From the NCBI RefSeq assembly GCF_001421765.1, contig NZ_LMLA01000001.1, positions 310,001 through 374,000 on the forward strand: a DNA stretch of 64,000 nucleotides, in the 5' to 3' direction. The DNA is from Sphingomonas sp. Leaf32 (GTDB lineage: Bacteria > Pseudomonadota > Alphaproteobacteria > Sphingomonadales > Sphingomonadaceae). Under the pieces are notes generated by a model. The model saw only the letters and a program-made list of their open reading frames with translations. It did no database searches and had not been told where the DNA came from. The position numbers were made by a program, and so were the translations under genes. This document shows positions 29,434 through 39,527 of this stretch, piece by piece. Positions within the stretch are counted from its first letter, which is position 1. Every line of letters starts with the position of its first letter.

Positions 29434-30330
29434 TCACACTCGCCGCTGTGCGCGTCGCGCGCGGCGATTGGGTTTCGGGCGGGGCACGACGATGCCGCGC
29501 TTGGCCAGTTCCAGCTCCACCTCGAACGCCGCGCCCAGCGGGCCGGGTTCGGGGAGGTAGATGTCGTCCTCCTGCGCGGCCAGCGCGGCGGCGAGCGCTT
29601 CGGGGAGCGGCGGTTCGGCGCGCTTCGGCATGGGCGCGGGTTCGGCGCGGCGATCGGGGTCGAGCCAGCCAGGCAGGCGGCCGTCGTTCAGGTCGGCGAC
29701 CTCGATCGCGACGTCGAGATCGGCGGGGGCCATCAGCTTTTCCGGCTCGACCGGCGGCACGGGGGTAAGCGCGTCGAGCGCCTCCGCCATGCTGGGTGCG
29801 GGAGCCTCGCCCCGGCGCGGGCGGCGGCGGCGCTGCTGTTTGCCGTAGCGGTCGGGATAATGGGCGGCGAGGAGGAACATCAGCATCCGGTCGCCGGGGC
29901 GATGGCGCGACCCGATGCGGCGTCCCTCGGCGTCGAGCACCGGTTCGATGGTGCCGTTGATCGCCCGGTCGAAGGCGACATCGACCAGCATCCCCACGGC
30001 TTGCGCGACGGCGGCATCCCATGCGCGCGCAAAAGCCTCTCCACCGGGCGAGCGGCGCAGGCGATAGGCGCTGCTGGCCGACATGCCGACCGCCCGCGCC
30101 GCTTCGGCGACCGACCCGCCATCGGCGAGCGCCTCGATGAAGTCGCGCTGTCTGGCGTCGGACCAGCCATCGGCACGCGGTTTGCGGCGGACGGGGACCC
30201 ATTGGTAATCGGCCGGGTCATAGCCGTTGGCGTCGAGATACGGCGTCTCGGACGGAACGGTCAGGTTCGAGGGGTCGAGCGCCGGTGCGGGCGCGGGCGA
30301 ATGCTCCGGGAGCTGGGGGTTGTTGCGCAT
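29434..30330 (-). CDS. hypothetical protein with terminase-small-subunit-like HTH
   Basis: A 298-residue protein. Residues about 55-95 (WSDARQRDFIEALADGGSVA, then EAARAVGMSASSAYRLRRS) form a clear helix-turn-helix like those of phage terminase small subunits. It is followed by AFDRAINGTIEPV and RPGDRMLMFLLAAHYPDRYG. The C-terminal half is Pro/Ala/Glu-rich and low complexity, ending in an Arg-rich tail. Similar proteins occur in sphingomonads without a nearby phage, to my recollection. No terminase large subunit or phage gene is near. Function unknown. Confidence 0.65.
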   Translation of the reverse strand: MRNNPQLPEHSPAPAPALDPSNLTVPSETPYLDANGYDPADYQWVPVRRKPRADGWSDARQRDFIEALADGGSVAEAARAVGMSASSAYRLRRSPGGEAFARAWDAAVAQAVGMLVDVAFDRAINGTIEPVLDAEGRRIGSRHRPGDRMLMFLLAAHYPDRYGKQQRRRRPRRGEAPAPSMAEALDALTPVPPVEPEKLMAPADLDVAIEVADLNDGRLPGWLDPDRRAEPAPMPKRAEPPLPEALAAALAAQEDDIYLPEPGPLGAAFEVELELAKRGIVVPRPKPNRRARRAQRRV

Positions 30331-30419
30331 GGGCGGGAGGGGAACATATTGGGAACTTGTAGGACAGTGGTTTTTGGGGGACGGTCGGTCTGGACAGGCG
30401 AGATCGGAAGAATAGCAGT

Positions 30420-30596
30420 GTGGAATCGATCAGCTTGGCCGAAGCGGTTGCCGATTTCGAAGCGTCGATGGATCGGGTCGTTACCGATCAGGTTCCCGTG
30501 CCGATTGACGGTGCGAGCGTTGAGGGGGTCATCCTAATTCCGGCGCAGGCATGGACCGCAATTGCAGCCGACATGTTCAACAAGGCCGTGGTATGA
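30420..30596 (+). pseudogene. Phd/YefM-type antitoxin relic
   Basis: A 58-codon frame from GTG 30420, with GGAAG nine bases before it. The translation has SLAEAVADFEASMDRVV, then TDQVPVPIDG and VILIPAQAWTAIAADMF, which lines up with Phd/YefM antitoxins (DRV-x-D-x-P-x-x-I, then V-x-L-x-x-x-x-W). The usual toxin-binding C-terminal tail is short. It is followed only by a 13-codon frame overlapping its stop (30593-30634), with no complete toxin. Most likely a decayed toxin-antitoxin locus. Confidence 0.5.
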
Positions 30597-30681
30597 TGTC
30601 GCTGCGCGGCGTTCGATATCTAACCGTTGTGTAATATCCCTACGCAGTGCGTAGCACTACCCCTTTAGCCCATATTAGCTA

Positions 30682-30711
30682 TTGACGATCTAGACGAATC
30701 GCGGATAGCAT
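30682..30711 (+). promoter_or_regulatory. sigma-70-type promoter of the structured leader and small gene
   Basis: TTGACG at 30682-30687 and TAGCAT at 30706-30711, spacer 18. Transcription would begin near 30718, just before the first hairpin. The stretch is less GC-rich than its surroundings. Confidence 0.5.
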
Positions 30712-30717
30712 TACTGT

Positions 30718-30983
30718 ACTGCTTCCCCGCAGATTTAGTGGGGCTAGTCCACGTTGCGGAATTTCCGTGACGCATTGTGCTGCGTATTCCCCGCATTGGC
30801 GGGGGCTGAAATTAGAGCCGATTCAGCGCAGCACTAGCGCGAAATCGGCAGCTAAACAGTGTCGCTGCCGCCACTTTGAGTGGCGGCAGGACCGGAGGAC
30901 GGCTGTCCTACCTGTGCCTTGGTACGGCAGGTTTGGTGTAGCTGTCCTCCGTCTTATGTCAACAGACTAGACGGAGAATGAGA
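30718..30983 (+). ncRNA. structured 5' leader with alternative folds (candidate RNA switch)
   Basis: About 265 bases of highly structured, non-coding leader. In order: a CCCC/GGGG hairpin (30725-30743); a three-way junction closed by GTGCTGCG (30777-30784) with CGCAGCAC (30827-30834), enclosing stems 30789-30794/30799-30804 and 30806-30810/30822-30826; a perfect 10-bp hairpin (30865-30874 with 30880-30889); then a 12-bp stem 30893-30904/30940-30951 enclosing a smaller hairpin. Bases 30947-30954 can instead pair perfectly with 30969-30976, which contains the GGAG ribosome binding site of the small gene. Bases 30896-30900 can pair locally with 30905-30909, which would free 30947-30951 to do so. 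Not a riboswitch class I recognise. Confidence 0.6.
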
Positions 30984-31148
30984 ATGCGTAAGCCCATCGG
31001 CACCACCGCTCGCACGGGTGAAACCTGCCCGGAATCGGGCGTTTGGAAGCCTCACAGCGGGACCACGACGGCACCGATTGCCAAGAACAATCGGATGCCG
31101 CCGTACAACGGAATGGCAACGATCTGGACTCTCGTTCAGCACGCATAA
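30984..31148 (+). CDS. 54-residue small protein of unknown function
   Basis: A complete small gene with GGAG at 30973-30976, seven bases before ATG 30984 (an in-frame ATG at 30978 is too close). The peptide is basic at the start (MRKPIGTTARTGETCPESG), then VWKPHSG and TTTAPIAKNNRMPPYNG, and ends ATIWTLVQHA. It has one Cys, two Trp and no signal or membrane segment. The Gly-x-x-x-Pro-x-Ser-Gly-x-Trp, Pro-Pro and Trp spacing loosely recalls tiny YjzC-like proteins, but that is a weak resemblance. It is bounded by a promoter-leader and an intrinsic terminator, so it is very likely expressed. Function unknown. Confidence 0.7.
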   Translation: MRKPIGTTARTGETCPESGVWKPHSGTTTAPIAKNNRMPPYNGMATIWTLVQHA

Positions 31149-31152
31149 ACGG

Positions 31153-31183
31153 AAGGCCGGCGGAAACCCCGCCGGCCTTTTTT
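31153..31183 (+). terminator. intrinsic terminator of the 54-codon gene
   Basis: AAGGCCGGCGG (31153-31163) pairs perfectly with CCGCCGGCCTT (31169-31179) over a five-base loop and runs into a T tract to 31183. It begins five bases after the stop codon. Confidence 0.92.
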
Positions 31184-31280
31184 AAGTCCCGCTCGCGGCC
31201 ACGCCCCTCCACCATGCTACGCATGGTCCCCCTCCCCGCACAGCGGGGAGGATCTTTTGGGTTCGAACATTTCAACAGAT

Positions 31281-31456
31281 CCGTTCGTGCTGAGTAGGGG
31301 CTGAGCGAAGTCGAGGATGATGGGGTCGGATCATCCCCCGGACGATCCTGATACCCAAGCGGGGCATGGTTCACCCCATCATTACCGAAGCACCTGCCTC
31401 GTACGGTCCTTCGATATGTCGCTTCGACAAGCTCAGCGACTACTCAGGACGAACGG
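31281..31456. repeat. family D palindrome (copy 2, enlarged centre)
   Basis: The left arm CCGTTCGTGCTGAGTAGG and right arm CTACTCAGGACGAACGG are as in copy 1, but the centre is about 60 bases longer. It separates the terminator at 31.18 kb from the thiC stop. Confidence 0.75.
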
Positions 31457-31488
31457 CGGGTGGGGTGACGTCCCACCCGCTCGCCAAT

Positions 31489-33512
<2,024 letters not shown>

Positions 33513-33560
33513 CTTTCGCGGTTGTAGGCGGGTTGGGGGTGGGCGTCCATCCCGATCGAC

Positions 33561-33647
33561 CGTCACCCCGGGCTTGACCCGGGGTCCCGCTTCTTACCGA
33601 TCGTCGAAGAAGAAGAAGCGGGACCCCGGATCGAGTCCGGGGTGACG
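33561..33647. repeat. family B palindrome (copy 1)
   Basis: CGTCACCCCGGGCTTGACCC and its mirrored GATCGAGTCCGGGGTGACG flank a centre with GAAGAAGAAGAAG. It sits between the TPP riboswitch and dinB. Confidence 0.8.
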
Positions 33648-33662
33648 ATGGGGCAGACCCGC

Positions 33663-34733
33663 TCACAACAGGTCGAGCTGCCCGCTCGGCGCCTCGTCCG
33701 CGCCGAAGCCGGCCATCGTCACCCCCACCAGCCGCAACCCCATGCGCAAGGGGTAGAGCGTCGCGATCAGGCTGCGCGCGGTGGCGTGGAGCGTCGCGCG
33801 GTCGCGGACCGGGTGGGTCAACGTGCGGCTGCGGGTGACGATGCGGAAATCGGCGTATTTGGCTTTCACGGTGACGGTGCGGCCGTGCTGCCCGGTCTTT
33901 TCCACCCAGTCCCAGACATCGTCGGCCATCGCCAGCACGCGTTCCTCGATCGCCGCCGGGTCGGTCAGGTCGTTGTGGAAGGTGGTTTCCGACCCCGACG
34001 ACTTGCGCACGCGGTTGGGGCGGACCGGGCGGTCGTCCTGCGCACGGGCGATGCCGTGATACCAGCCGCCCGCCTTGCCGAAGGTGCGTTGCAGGTCGGA
34101 CAGCTCCCAAGCCGCGAGGTCGGCGCCGGTGCGGATGCCCAGCGCCTCCATCCGTTCGACCGTTCTGGGGCCGATCCCGTGGAACTTGCCGACCGGGAGC
34201 GCGGCGACGACGCGCGGGCCGGCCTTTACGGGAATGACGAACTGGCCGTTGGGCTTGTTCATGTCGGAGGCGAGCTTGGCGAGGAACTTGTTGTAGCTGA
34301 TGCCGGCCGAGGCGGTGAGGCCGGTGGTTTCGAGGATGCGCGCGCGGATTTCCTGCGCCGTCGCGGTCGCGCTGGGCAGGCCGCGCCGGTTGGCGGTGAC
34401 GTCGAGATAGGCTTCGTCAAGCGAGAGCGGTTCGACCAGATCGGTATAGTCGAGGAAGATGGCGCGGATCTGTCCGCTGACCGCCTTGTACACGTCGAAG
34501 CGGGGGCGGACGAAGATCAGGTCCGGGCAGCGGCGGATGGCAGTGACCGAGGGCATGGCGGAGCGCACGCCGAACACGCGCGCTTCGTAGGAAGCGGCGG
34601 CGACCACGCCGCGCCCGCTCGCCCCGCCGACCGCGACCGGCTTGCCCTTCAGCTCGGGCGCGTCGCGCTGTTCGACCGACGCGAAAAAGGCGTCCATGTC
34701 GACATGGATGATCTTGCGGGTCTGGTCCGACAT
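33663..34733 (-). CDS. dinB: DNA polymerase IV (DinB)
   Basis: A 356-residue Y-family translesion polymerase. The catalytic palm has IIHVDMDAFFASVEQRD and the second acidic site LSLDEAYLDVTAN. The thumb HhH motif is GIGPRTVERMEALGIRT, and the little finger has KSSGSETTFHND. The C-terminus ends SGQLDLL, a likely beta-clamp-binding motif (Q-L-D-L-L). ATG 34733 fits the family start; upstream codons are unrelated. Its clamp partner dnaN lies at 56.8 kb. Confidence 0.95.
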   Translation of the reverse strand: MSDQTRKIIHVDMDAFFASVEQRDAPELKGKPVAVGGASGRGVVAAASYEARVFGVRSAMPSVTAIRRCPDLIFVRPRFDVYKAVSGQIRAIFLDYTDLVEPLSLDEAYLDVTANRRGLPSATATAQEIRARILETTGLTASAGISYNKFLAKLASDMNKPNGQFVIPVKAGPRVVAALPVGKFHGIGPRTVERMEALGIRTGADLAAWELSDLQRTFGKAGGWYHGIARAQDDRPVRPNRVRKSSGSETTFHNDLTDPAAIEERVLAMADDVWDWVEKTGQHGRTVTVKAKYADFRIVTRSRTLTHPVRDRATLHATARSLIATLYPLRMGLRLVGVTMAGFGADEAPSGQLDLL

Positions 34734-35128
34734 CGTGCGCGAATTCAATGGCCTGCGGACGGGTTTGCCCGGTAGCGGGGAGTCGCGCAAGAACAAAAGG
34801 CGAATGGATCGCCGCGCCGGGACGATCGACCTTCAGCTACGCCCGGTGTCGTTCCTCATCGACGCCTACAGCATCTTTGTCACCCCGGACTGGTTCCGGG
34901 GTCCACCGAGCCGCAATCGCGGTCGATAGAGGATTACGCCGCACCGATTGCCGCGCCGTAGACCCCGGAACCAGTCCGGGGTGACGAAATTGAATGTGGA
35001 CGTCGATCCGACCAAGGTCCCCAATCTACCCCGCGCAGGCGGGGGTCCAGGGTCACGAGCGCGAAGGTCAGCCTGCCTGGCTCTGGAACCCCACCTGCGC
35101 GGGGGTACGCAAATGCCTGGGGTGAAGG
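34734..35128. repeat. repeat-filled gap with family B and C palindromes
   Basis: No gene is seen. A family B palindrome lies at 34879-34985 (GTCACCCCGGACTGGTTCC mirrored by GGAACCAGTCCGGGGTGAC). A family C-like palindrome follows at about 35024-35113 (CCCCGCGCAGGCGGGG and CACCTGCGCGGGGGTACG). The rest is unique DNA upstream of dinB. Confidence 0.75.
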
Positions 35129-36064
35129 TCAGCTGTTCGTCAGGTTGAGGAACACATCTTCCAGATCGGCCTCGCGCGTCACCACGTCGACGATGCCGTA
35201 GCCCTGCGCCGCGACGGCCGCCAATACCTCACCCGCATTGGCCACGTCCTTGCGATAGGTGATGGCGAGCAGCCGGTCGCCCTTGCGCTCGACCTTTTCG
35301 AAACACTGCGCGTCGGGCAGGTCGGTCAGGTCGCGGTCGAGGGTCAGTTCGACCGCCTTTTCCTGCGCCATGCCGAGCAGTTCGCGGGTCGGCTGGTTGG
35401 CGACGACGCGGCCATGGTTGATGATGGCGATGCGGTCGCAGAGTTGCTCGGCTTCCTCGAGATAATGGGTGGTCAGCACCACCGTCACCCCGTCGGCGTT
35501 GAGTTCGCGGACATAGTCCCACAATTGCTGGCGCAGCTGGATGTCGACGCCGGCGGTCGGTTCGTCGAGGACGAGGACGGGCGGCGAATGGACCATCGCC
35601 TTCGCCACCATCAGCCGCCGCTTCATGCCGCCCGAAAGGGTGCGGGCATAGGCGTTGGCCTTGTCCTCCAGATGCACCGCGCGCAGCAGGTCCATGGTGC
35701 GGCGTTTCGCCTTGGGCACGCCGTACAGCCCGGCCTGGATCTCCAGCGTCTCGGCGGGGGTGAAGAACGGGTCGAACAGGATTTCCTGATTGACGATGCC
35801 GATCGACGCCTTCGCATTGCGCGGATGCTGGTCGATGTCGAAGCCCCAGATCGACGCCGATCCGCTGGTCTTGTTGACGAGGCCGGCGAGCGTGTTGATA
35901 AGCGTCGACTTGCCCGCGCCGTTGGGGCCGAGGAGGCCGAAAATCTGGCCGCGTGGTACGTCGAACGACACGCCGTCGAGCGCGACCTTGGCCGGCGCCC
36001 CGCCCTTTCCCGCCGCATAGGTCTTGCACAGGTCGCGGATCGAAATGGCGGCTTGGGTTTCCAT
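35129..36064 (-). CDS. ABC-2 type transporter ATP-binding protein (orphan)
   Basis: A 311-residue ATPase of the DrrA/CcmA-like ABC-2 exporter class. Walker A is [20 protein letters not shown], the signature is [16 protein letters not shown], Walker B is [13 protein letters not shown], and the switch is [13 protein letters not shown]. The C-terminal 70 residues form the accessory domain common in this class. The ATG at 36064 directly follows unique upstream DNA. The expected membrane permease gene is not next to it on either side: the downstream side is repeats and dinB. Confidence 0.88.
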   Translation of the reverse strand: METQAAISIRDLCKTYAAGKGGAPAKVALDGVSFDVPRGQIFGLLGPNGAGKSTLINTLAGLVNKTSGSASIWGFDIDQHPRNAKASIGIVNQEILFDPFFTPAETLEIQAGLYGVPKAKRRTMDLLRAVHLEDKANAYARTLSGGMKRRLMVAKAMVHSPPVLVLDEPTAGVDIQLRQQLWDYVRELNADGVTVVLTTHYLEEAEQLCDRIAIINHGRVVANQPTRELLGMAQEKAVELTLDRDLTDLPDAQCFEKVERKGDRLLAITYRKDVANAGEVLAAVAAQGYGIVDVVTREADLEDVFLNLTNS

Positions 36065-36146
36065 GCGGCCAGCCGATACGCCCGTGGCAGCCCCAAGGGA
36101 AGCATCGACTTGTCGAGGGCGGTGGCGATTGCTATTCGCTTGCGCC

Positions 36147-36338
36147 ATGCTGCCTCCGCCCGAACTCCTCCGCGTCACCACCCCCCGCGTCGCCTGCGAC
36201 GGTGCCGGCGACATCGCCCCTGCGCTCGGCCACCCGCGCGTGTGGTTGCAGATCGACGAGACGGGCTATGTCGACTGCGGTTATTGCGACCGGCGTTTCG
36301 TGCTGATCGGCGGGCCGGCGGATGGGGCAGGACGCTAA
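36147..36338 (+). CDS. small zinc-finger protein (zf-CHCC, NDUFS6-like)
   Basis: A 63-residue protein with the CHCC zinc site: Cys in RVACDGAG, His in GHPRVWLQI and the CxxC of [12 protein letters not shown]. This family is related to the NDUFS6/13-kDa accessory subunit of respiratory complex I in alphaproteobacteria and mitochondria. It starts at ATG 36147, 82 bases from the divergent ABC ATPase. A complex I role here is inferred from the family only. Confidence 0.85.
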   Translation: MLPPPELLRVTTPRVACDGAGDIAPALGHPRVWLQIDETGYVDCGYCDRRFVLIGGPADGAGR

Positions 36339-36991
36339 GATCGACCGCAGGTCGAGCGAAACAGGCGCCCGGCCGGACGGTGGCGGGCAAGCTCGTCCTT
36401 GCCCACCGACCGACAACGCGGCTTTGCCGCGGCGGTTATTACGGCCCTTCCTAACCACCAACGTCGTCCCGGCGGAGGCTGGAATCTCCCGGTATTAGCG
36501 CGGAGCTACATTCAGTGTACCGGTGCGCGATGTCCGTGCGAAGCCGCGAAGCGAAGAGAGAAGATGGTTCGCGCGGAGGACGCAGAGAACGGCGCCTGAC
36601 GCAAAGCGGTACTTTCCTCACCGACGCAACGATGTCGGGCCGACCGGTAATCGGCCATGCGACCGGCCCCGTGCGCGACACCTCCGTGTCCTCCGCGCCT
36701 CCGCGCGAAAATCCGACTTCCTGGGGTTTTTGCGGTTGCCGCGTGGACATCTCGCACCGGCGTCGCGTGAGCCTCTATCGACTGCGATCGCGGCTCGGTG
36801 GACCCCGGAACAAGTCCGGGGTGACGAGATAGAATTTGAATGTCGTTCCGACCTGGCGCGACACATCTGCCGACAGAGGCCTCAGCCTTCGCTGGGGCGA
36901 CGGTTCTGGGGCACGAAGGTCGCCTCGATAGTTTGACGCGACCGCCGCTCGAACAGATTTGCGCATGTGACGATACCGACGCGAACTGCCG
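36339..36991. repeat. 650-base gene-free gap with several repeat families
   Basis: I see no convincing gene. Around 36382-36435 are two short hairpins (GGGCAAG/CTTGCCC and CGCGGC/GCCGCG). A family C-like half lies at about 36462-36495. A family A element is at 36553-36720. A lone right arm of family B (GGTGGACCCCGGAACAAGTC and on) is at 36798-36830, and a family C half at about 36870-36903. The frames across this stretch are repeat-derived and unlikely to be translated. Confidence 0.7.
36553..36720. repeat. family A palindromic element (copy 3)
   Basis: GATGGTTCGCGCGGAGGACG at the left is mirrored by CTCCGCGCCTCCGCGCGAAA at the right, with about 100 unique bases between. It lies inside the gap after the zinc-finger gene. 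Confidence 0.78.
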
Positions 36992-37321
36992 TTATTCGTG
37001 TTGCGCGAACAATGCCCGCTGTGCCGGGTTGAGCGAGGACGGGTCCCAATCGACCTCGCGCTTCGTGGCCGGAATCTCCCGATCCGCATTATCGTAGAAC
37101 AGCGTTCCGTGGATACCCTGCGCGTCGCGTTTGAGGATCGGGCGCTGCCATAATGGTCCGAGGCACCTGCCCGCTTCCGCCTGACCCAGCCGGGCGGCAA
37201 GGTCTTCGATCAATTCCATGTCCGTGCCATCGGGGAAGATCGACGCAAATTCTGCGTCCGTCGCCTGAAAGATGCTGAAAGTGGCGTTCGATGCGCCATC
37301 GATGATCTGGATGTTCTTCAC
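36992..37321 (-). CDS. hypothetical protein
   Basis: About 109 residues from GTG 37321 (NIQIIDGASNATFSIFQATD), with no strong ribosome binding site. It is acidic and soluble-looking; the middle has FPDGTDMELIEDLAARLG and the end KREVDWDPSSLNPAQRALFA. A protein-like composition and absence of repeats make it likely real. I do not recognise the family. Divergent from tldD, with about 75 bases between. Confidence 0.55.
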   Translation of the reverse strand: MKNIQIIDGASNATFSIFQATDAEFASIFPDGTDMELIEDLAARLGQAEAGRCLGPLWQRPILKRDAQGIHGTLFYDNADREIPATKREVDWDPSSLNPAQRALFAQHE

Positions 37322-37396
37322 GTTGGCATTTCGGCGGATACGCTGCGGTACGCAACACCCCATTCCCCCACGCCACCGCCGCCCTATATCTAGCGG

Positions 37397-38818
37397 ATGA
37401 CCCCGACCGATCCCCGCTCGTACCTCTATTCCGGCGACCTCGACCCCGCCGCAGCCCTGCGCGCTACGCAGGCGACGCTTGCCAATGCCGAGGATGGCGA
37501 ACTCTATCTCCAGTATCGCCGGTCCGAAGCGTTCGGGTTCGATGATGGCCGGCTGAAGACCGCGTCCTACGACACCCATGCCGGCTTCGGCCTGCGCGCG
37601 GTGTCGGGGGAGACGACCGCCTTTGCCCATGCCAACGAACTGTCCGAGGCGGCGATCCGGCGCGCGGGCGAGACGATGGCGCTGATCGATCCGGCGAAGG
37701 GGGCGAAGGCACCGCCGCCGCGCGGGAACAACCGGCATCTGTATACCGCCGCCGATCCGCTCGACCTGATCCCGTTCGCCGACAAGGTGGCGTTGTGCCA
37801 GTCGATCGACGCGACGGCGCGCGCCCGCGACCCGCGCGTCGTGCAGGTGTCGGCCAGCCTGATGGGGTCGTGGACCGTGGTCGAGATCGTGCGGCCCGAC
37901 GGCTTCCTCGCCACCGATGTCCGCCCGCTGGTGCGGCTGAACGTGTCGATCGTGGTCGAATCGAACGGCCGGCGCGAGACCGGCAGCTTCGGGATCGGCG
38001 GGCGGTACCTGTACGATTCTTTATTCGCGGACGCGACGTGGAACCGGGCGATCGACGTCGCACTGGGGCAGGCGCTGGTCAATCTGGAGGCGGTCGACGC
38101 GCCCGCCGGCGAGATGACCGTGCTGCTGGGCGCGGGCTGGCCGGGCATCCTGCTGCACGAGGCGATCGGCCACGGCTTGGAAGGCGATTTCAACCGCAAG
38201 GGCACCAGCGCCTTTTCGGGGCGGATCGGCGAGCGGGTCGCAGCGCCCGGCGTGACGGTGATCGACGACGGATCGATCGCCGACCGGCGCGGGTCGCTGT
38301 CGATCGATGATGAGGGCACGCCGACCCAGGAGAATATCCTGATCGAGGACGGCATCCTGAAGGGCTATATCCATGACCGGCTGAACGCGCGGCTGATGGG
38401 TGTCGCGCCGACCGGCAACGGGCGGCGTCAGGACTTTTCGCACGCACCGATGCCGCGCATGACCAACACCTTCATGACCGGCGGCAGGGACGATCCGACC
38501 GAGCTGCTGTCGCGGGTGAAGAACGGCATCTTCGCCAAGTCGTTCGGCGGCGGGCAGGTCGACATCGTGTCGGGCAAGTTCGTCTTTTCCTGCACCGAAG
38601 CCTATCGCGTCGAGAATGGCCGGATCGGCGCACCGATCAAGGGCGCGACGCTGATCGGCGACGGGCCGGAAGTGCTCAAGCAGGTGCGGGGCATCGGCAA
38701 CGACTTCGCGCTGGACGAAGGGATCGGCATGTGCGGCAAGGCGGGGCAATCGGTGCCCGCCGGGGTCGGGCAGCCGACGCTGCTGATCGATGGCCTGAGC
38801 GTCGGCGGCACCGCCTGA
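37397..38818 (+). CDS. tldD: metalloprotease TldD
   Basis: A 473-residue subunit of the TldD/TldE protease, which trims unfolded peptides and processes some microcins and antitoxins. The metal-binding motif HEAIGHGLEGD (HExxxH) is intact, and the TldD-typical FGGGQVDIVSGKFVFSCTEAY and APIKGATLIGDGPEVLKQV follow. The N-terminal domain has YLQYRRSEAFGFDDGRLK. Length matches E. coli TldD (481). No tldE (pmbA) is near. It shares its last base with the next start. Confidence 0.94.
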   Translation: MTPTDPRSYLYSGDLDPAAALRATQATLANAEDGELYLQYRRSEAFGFDDGRLKTASYDTHAGFGLRAVSGETTAFAHANELSEAAIRRAGETMALIDPAKGAKAPPPRGNNRHLYTAADPLDLIPFADKVALCQSIDATARARDPRVVQVSASLMGSWTVVEIVRPDGFLATDVRPLVRLNVSIVVESNGRRETGSFGIGGRYLYDSLFADATWNRAIDVALGQALVNLEAVDAPAGEMTVLLGAGWPGILLHEAIGHGLEGDFNRKGTSAFSGRIGERVAAPGVTVIDDGSIADRRGSLSIDDEGTPTQENILIEDGILKGYIHDRLNARLMGVAPTGNGRRQDFSHAPMPRMTNTFMTGGRDDPTELLSRVKNGIFAKSFGGGQVDIVSGKFVFSCTEAYRVENGRIGAPIKGATLIGDGPEVLKQVRGIGNDFALDEGIGMCGKAGQSVPAGVGQPTLLIDGLSVGGTA

Positions 38819-39030
38819 TGTCGCTGGCCGAACTGGGGCGCTTTCCACGGGTCGAGGCGCAGATCATCGTCGGGCGGCTGGAGAGCGAGGGCGTGCCGGC
38901 GGTCGCCTTCGATGGCGAGGCGAGCATCGGCGACGGTAGCTGGCTGCTGATCCCGGTGCGGGTAATGGTCGATGAAGAAGACCTCGACACGGCGCGTGCG
39001 ATCGTCGACGCGGCCGACCGATCTGCCTGA
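38818..39030 (+). CDS. DUF2007-like small protein
   Basis: A 70-residue protein starting on the final base of the tldD stop (TGATG), so it is translationally coupled. LGRFPRVEAQIIVGRLESEG followed by DGEASIGDGSWLLIPVRV and EEDLDTARAIVD fits the DUF2007 (putative signal-transducing) ferredoxin-like fold. The role is unknown; coupling to a protease subunit is the main clue. Confidence 0.7.
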   Translation: MSLAELGRFPRVEAQIIVGRLESEGVPAVAFDGEASIGDGSWLLIPVRVMVDEEDLDTARAIVDAADRSA

Positions 39031-39060
39031 AAAACGGGCAGTCGTGACGCGCTGCACAAA

Positions 39061-39075
39061 TTAACCGCTTGTTAA
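39061..39075. promoter_or_regulatory. CtrA-type box upstream of glnK
   Basis: TTAA-CCGCTTG-TTAA matches the CtrA full-site consensus TTAA-N7-TTAA exactly. It lies 48 bases upstream of the sigma-54 promoter of glnK. Another TTAA lies at about 39092. It could also be chance AT-rich spacer DNA. Confidence 0.45.
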
Positions 39076-39516
<441 letters not shown>

Positions 39517-39527
39517 TGGGGGGCATC

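Noticed and set aside
30593..30634. Complete toxin gene after the antitoxin relic
   Set aside because: The frame is only 13 codons; no toxin domain is present in any frame of the following 350 bases.
36339..36991. Several 60-140 codon frames in the gap
   Set aside because: They run through palindromic repeats of families A-C, lack ribosome binding sites and have no motifs.
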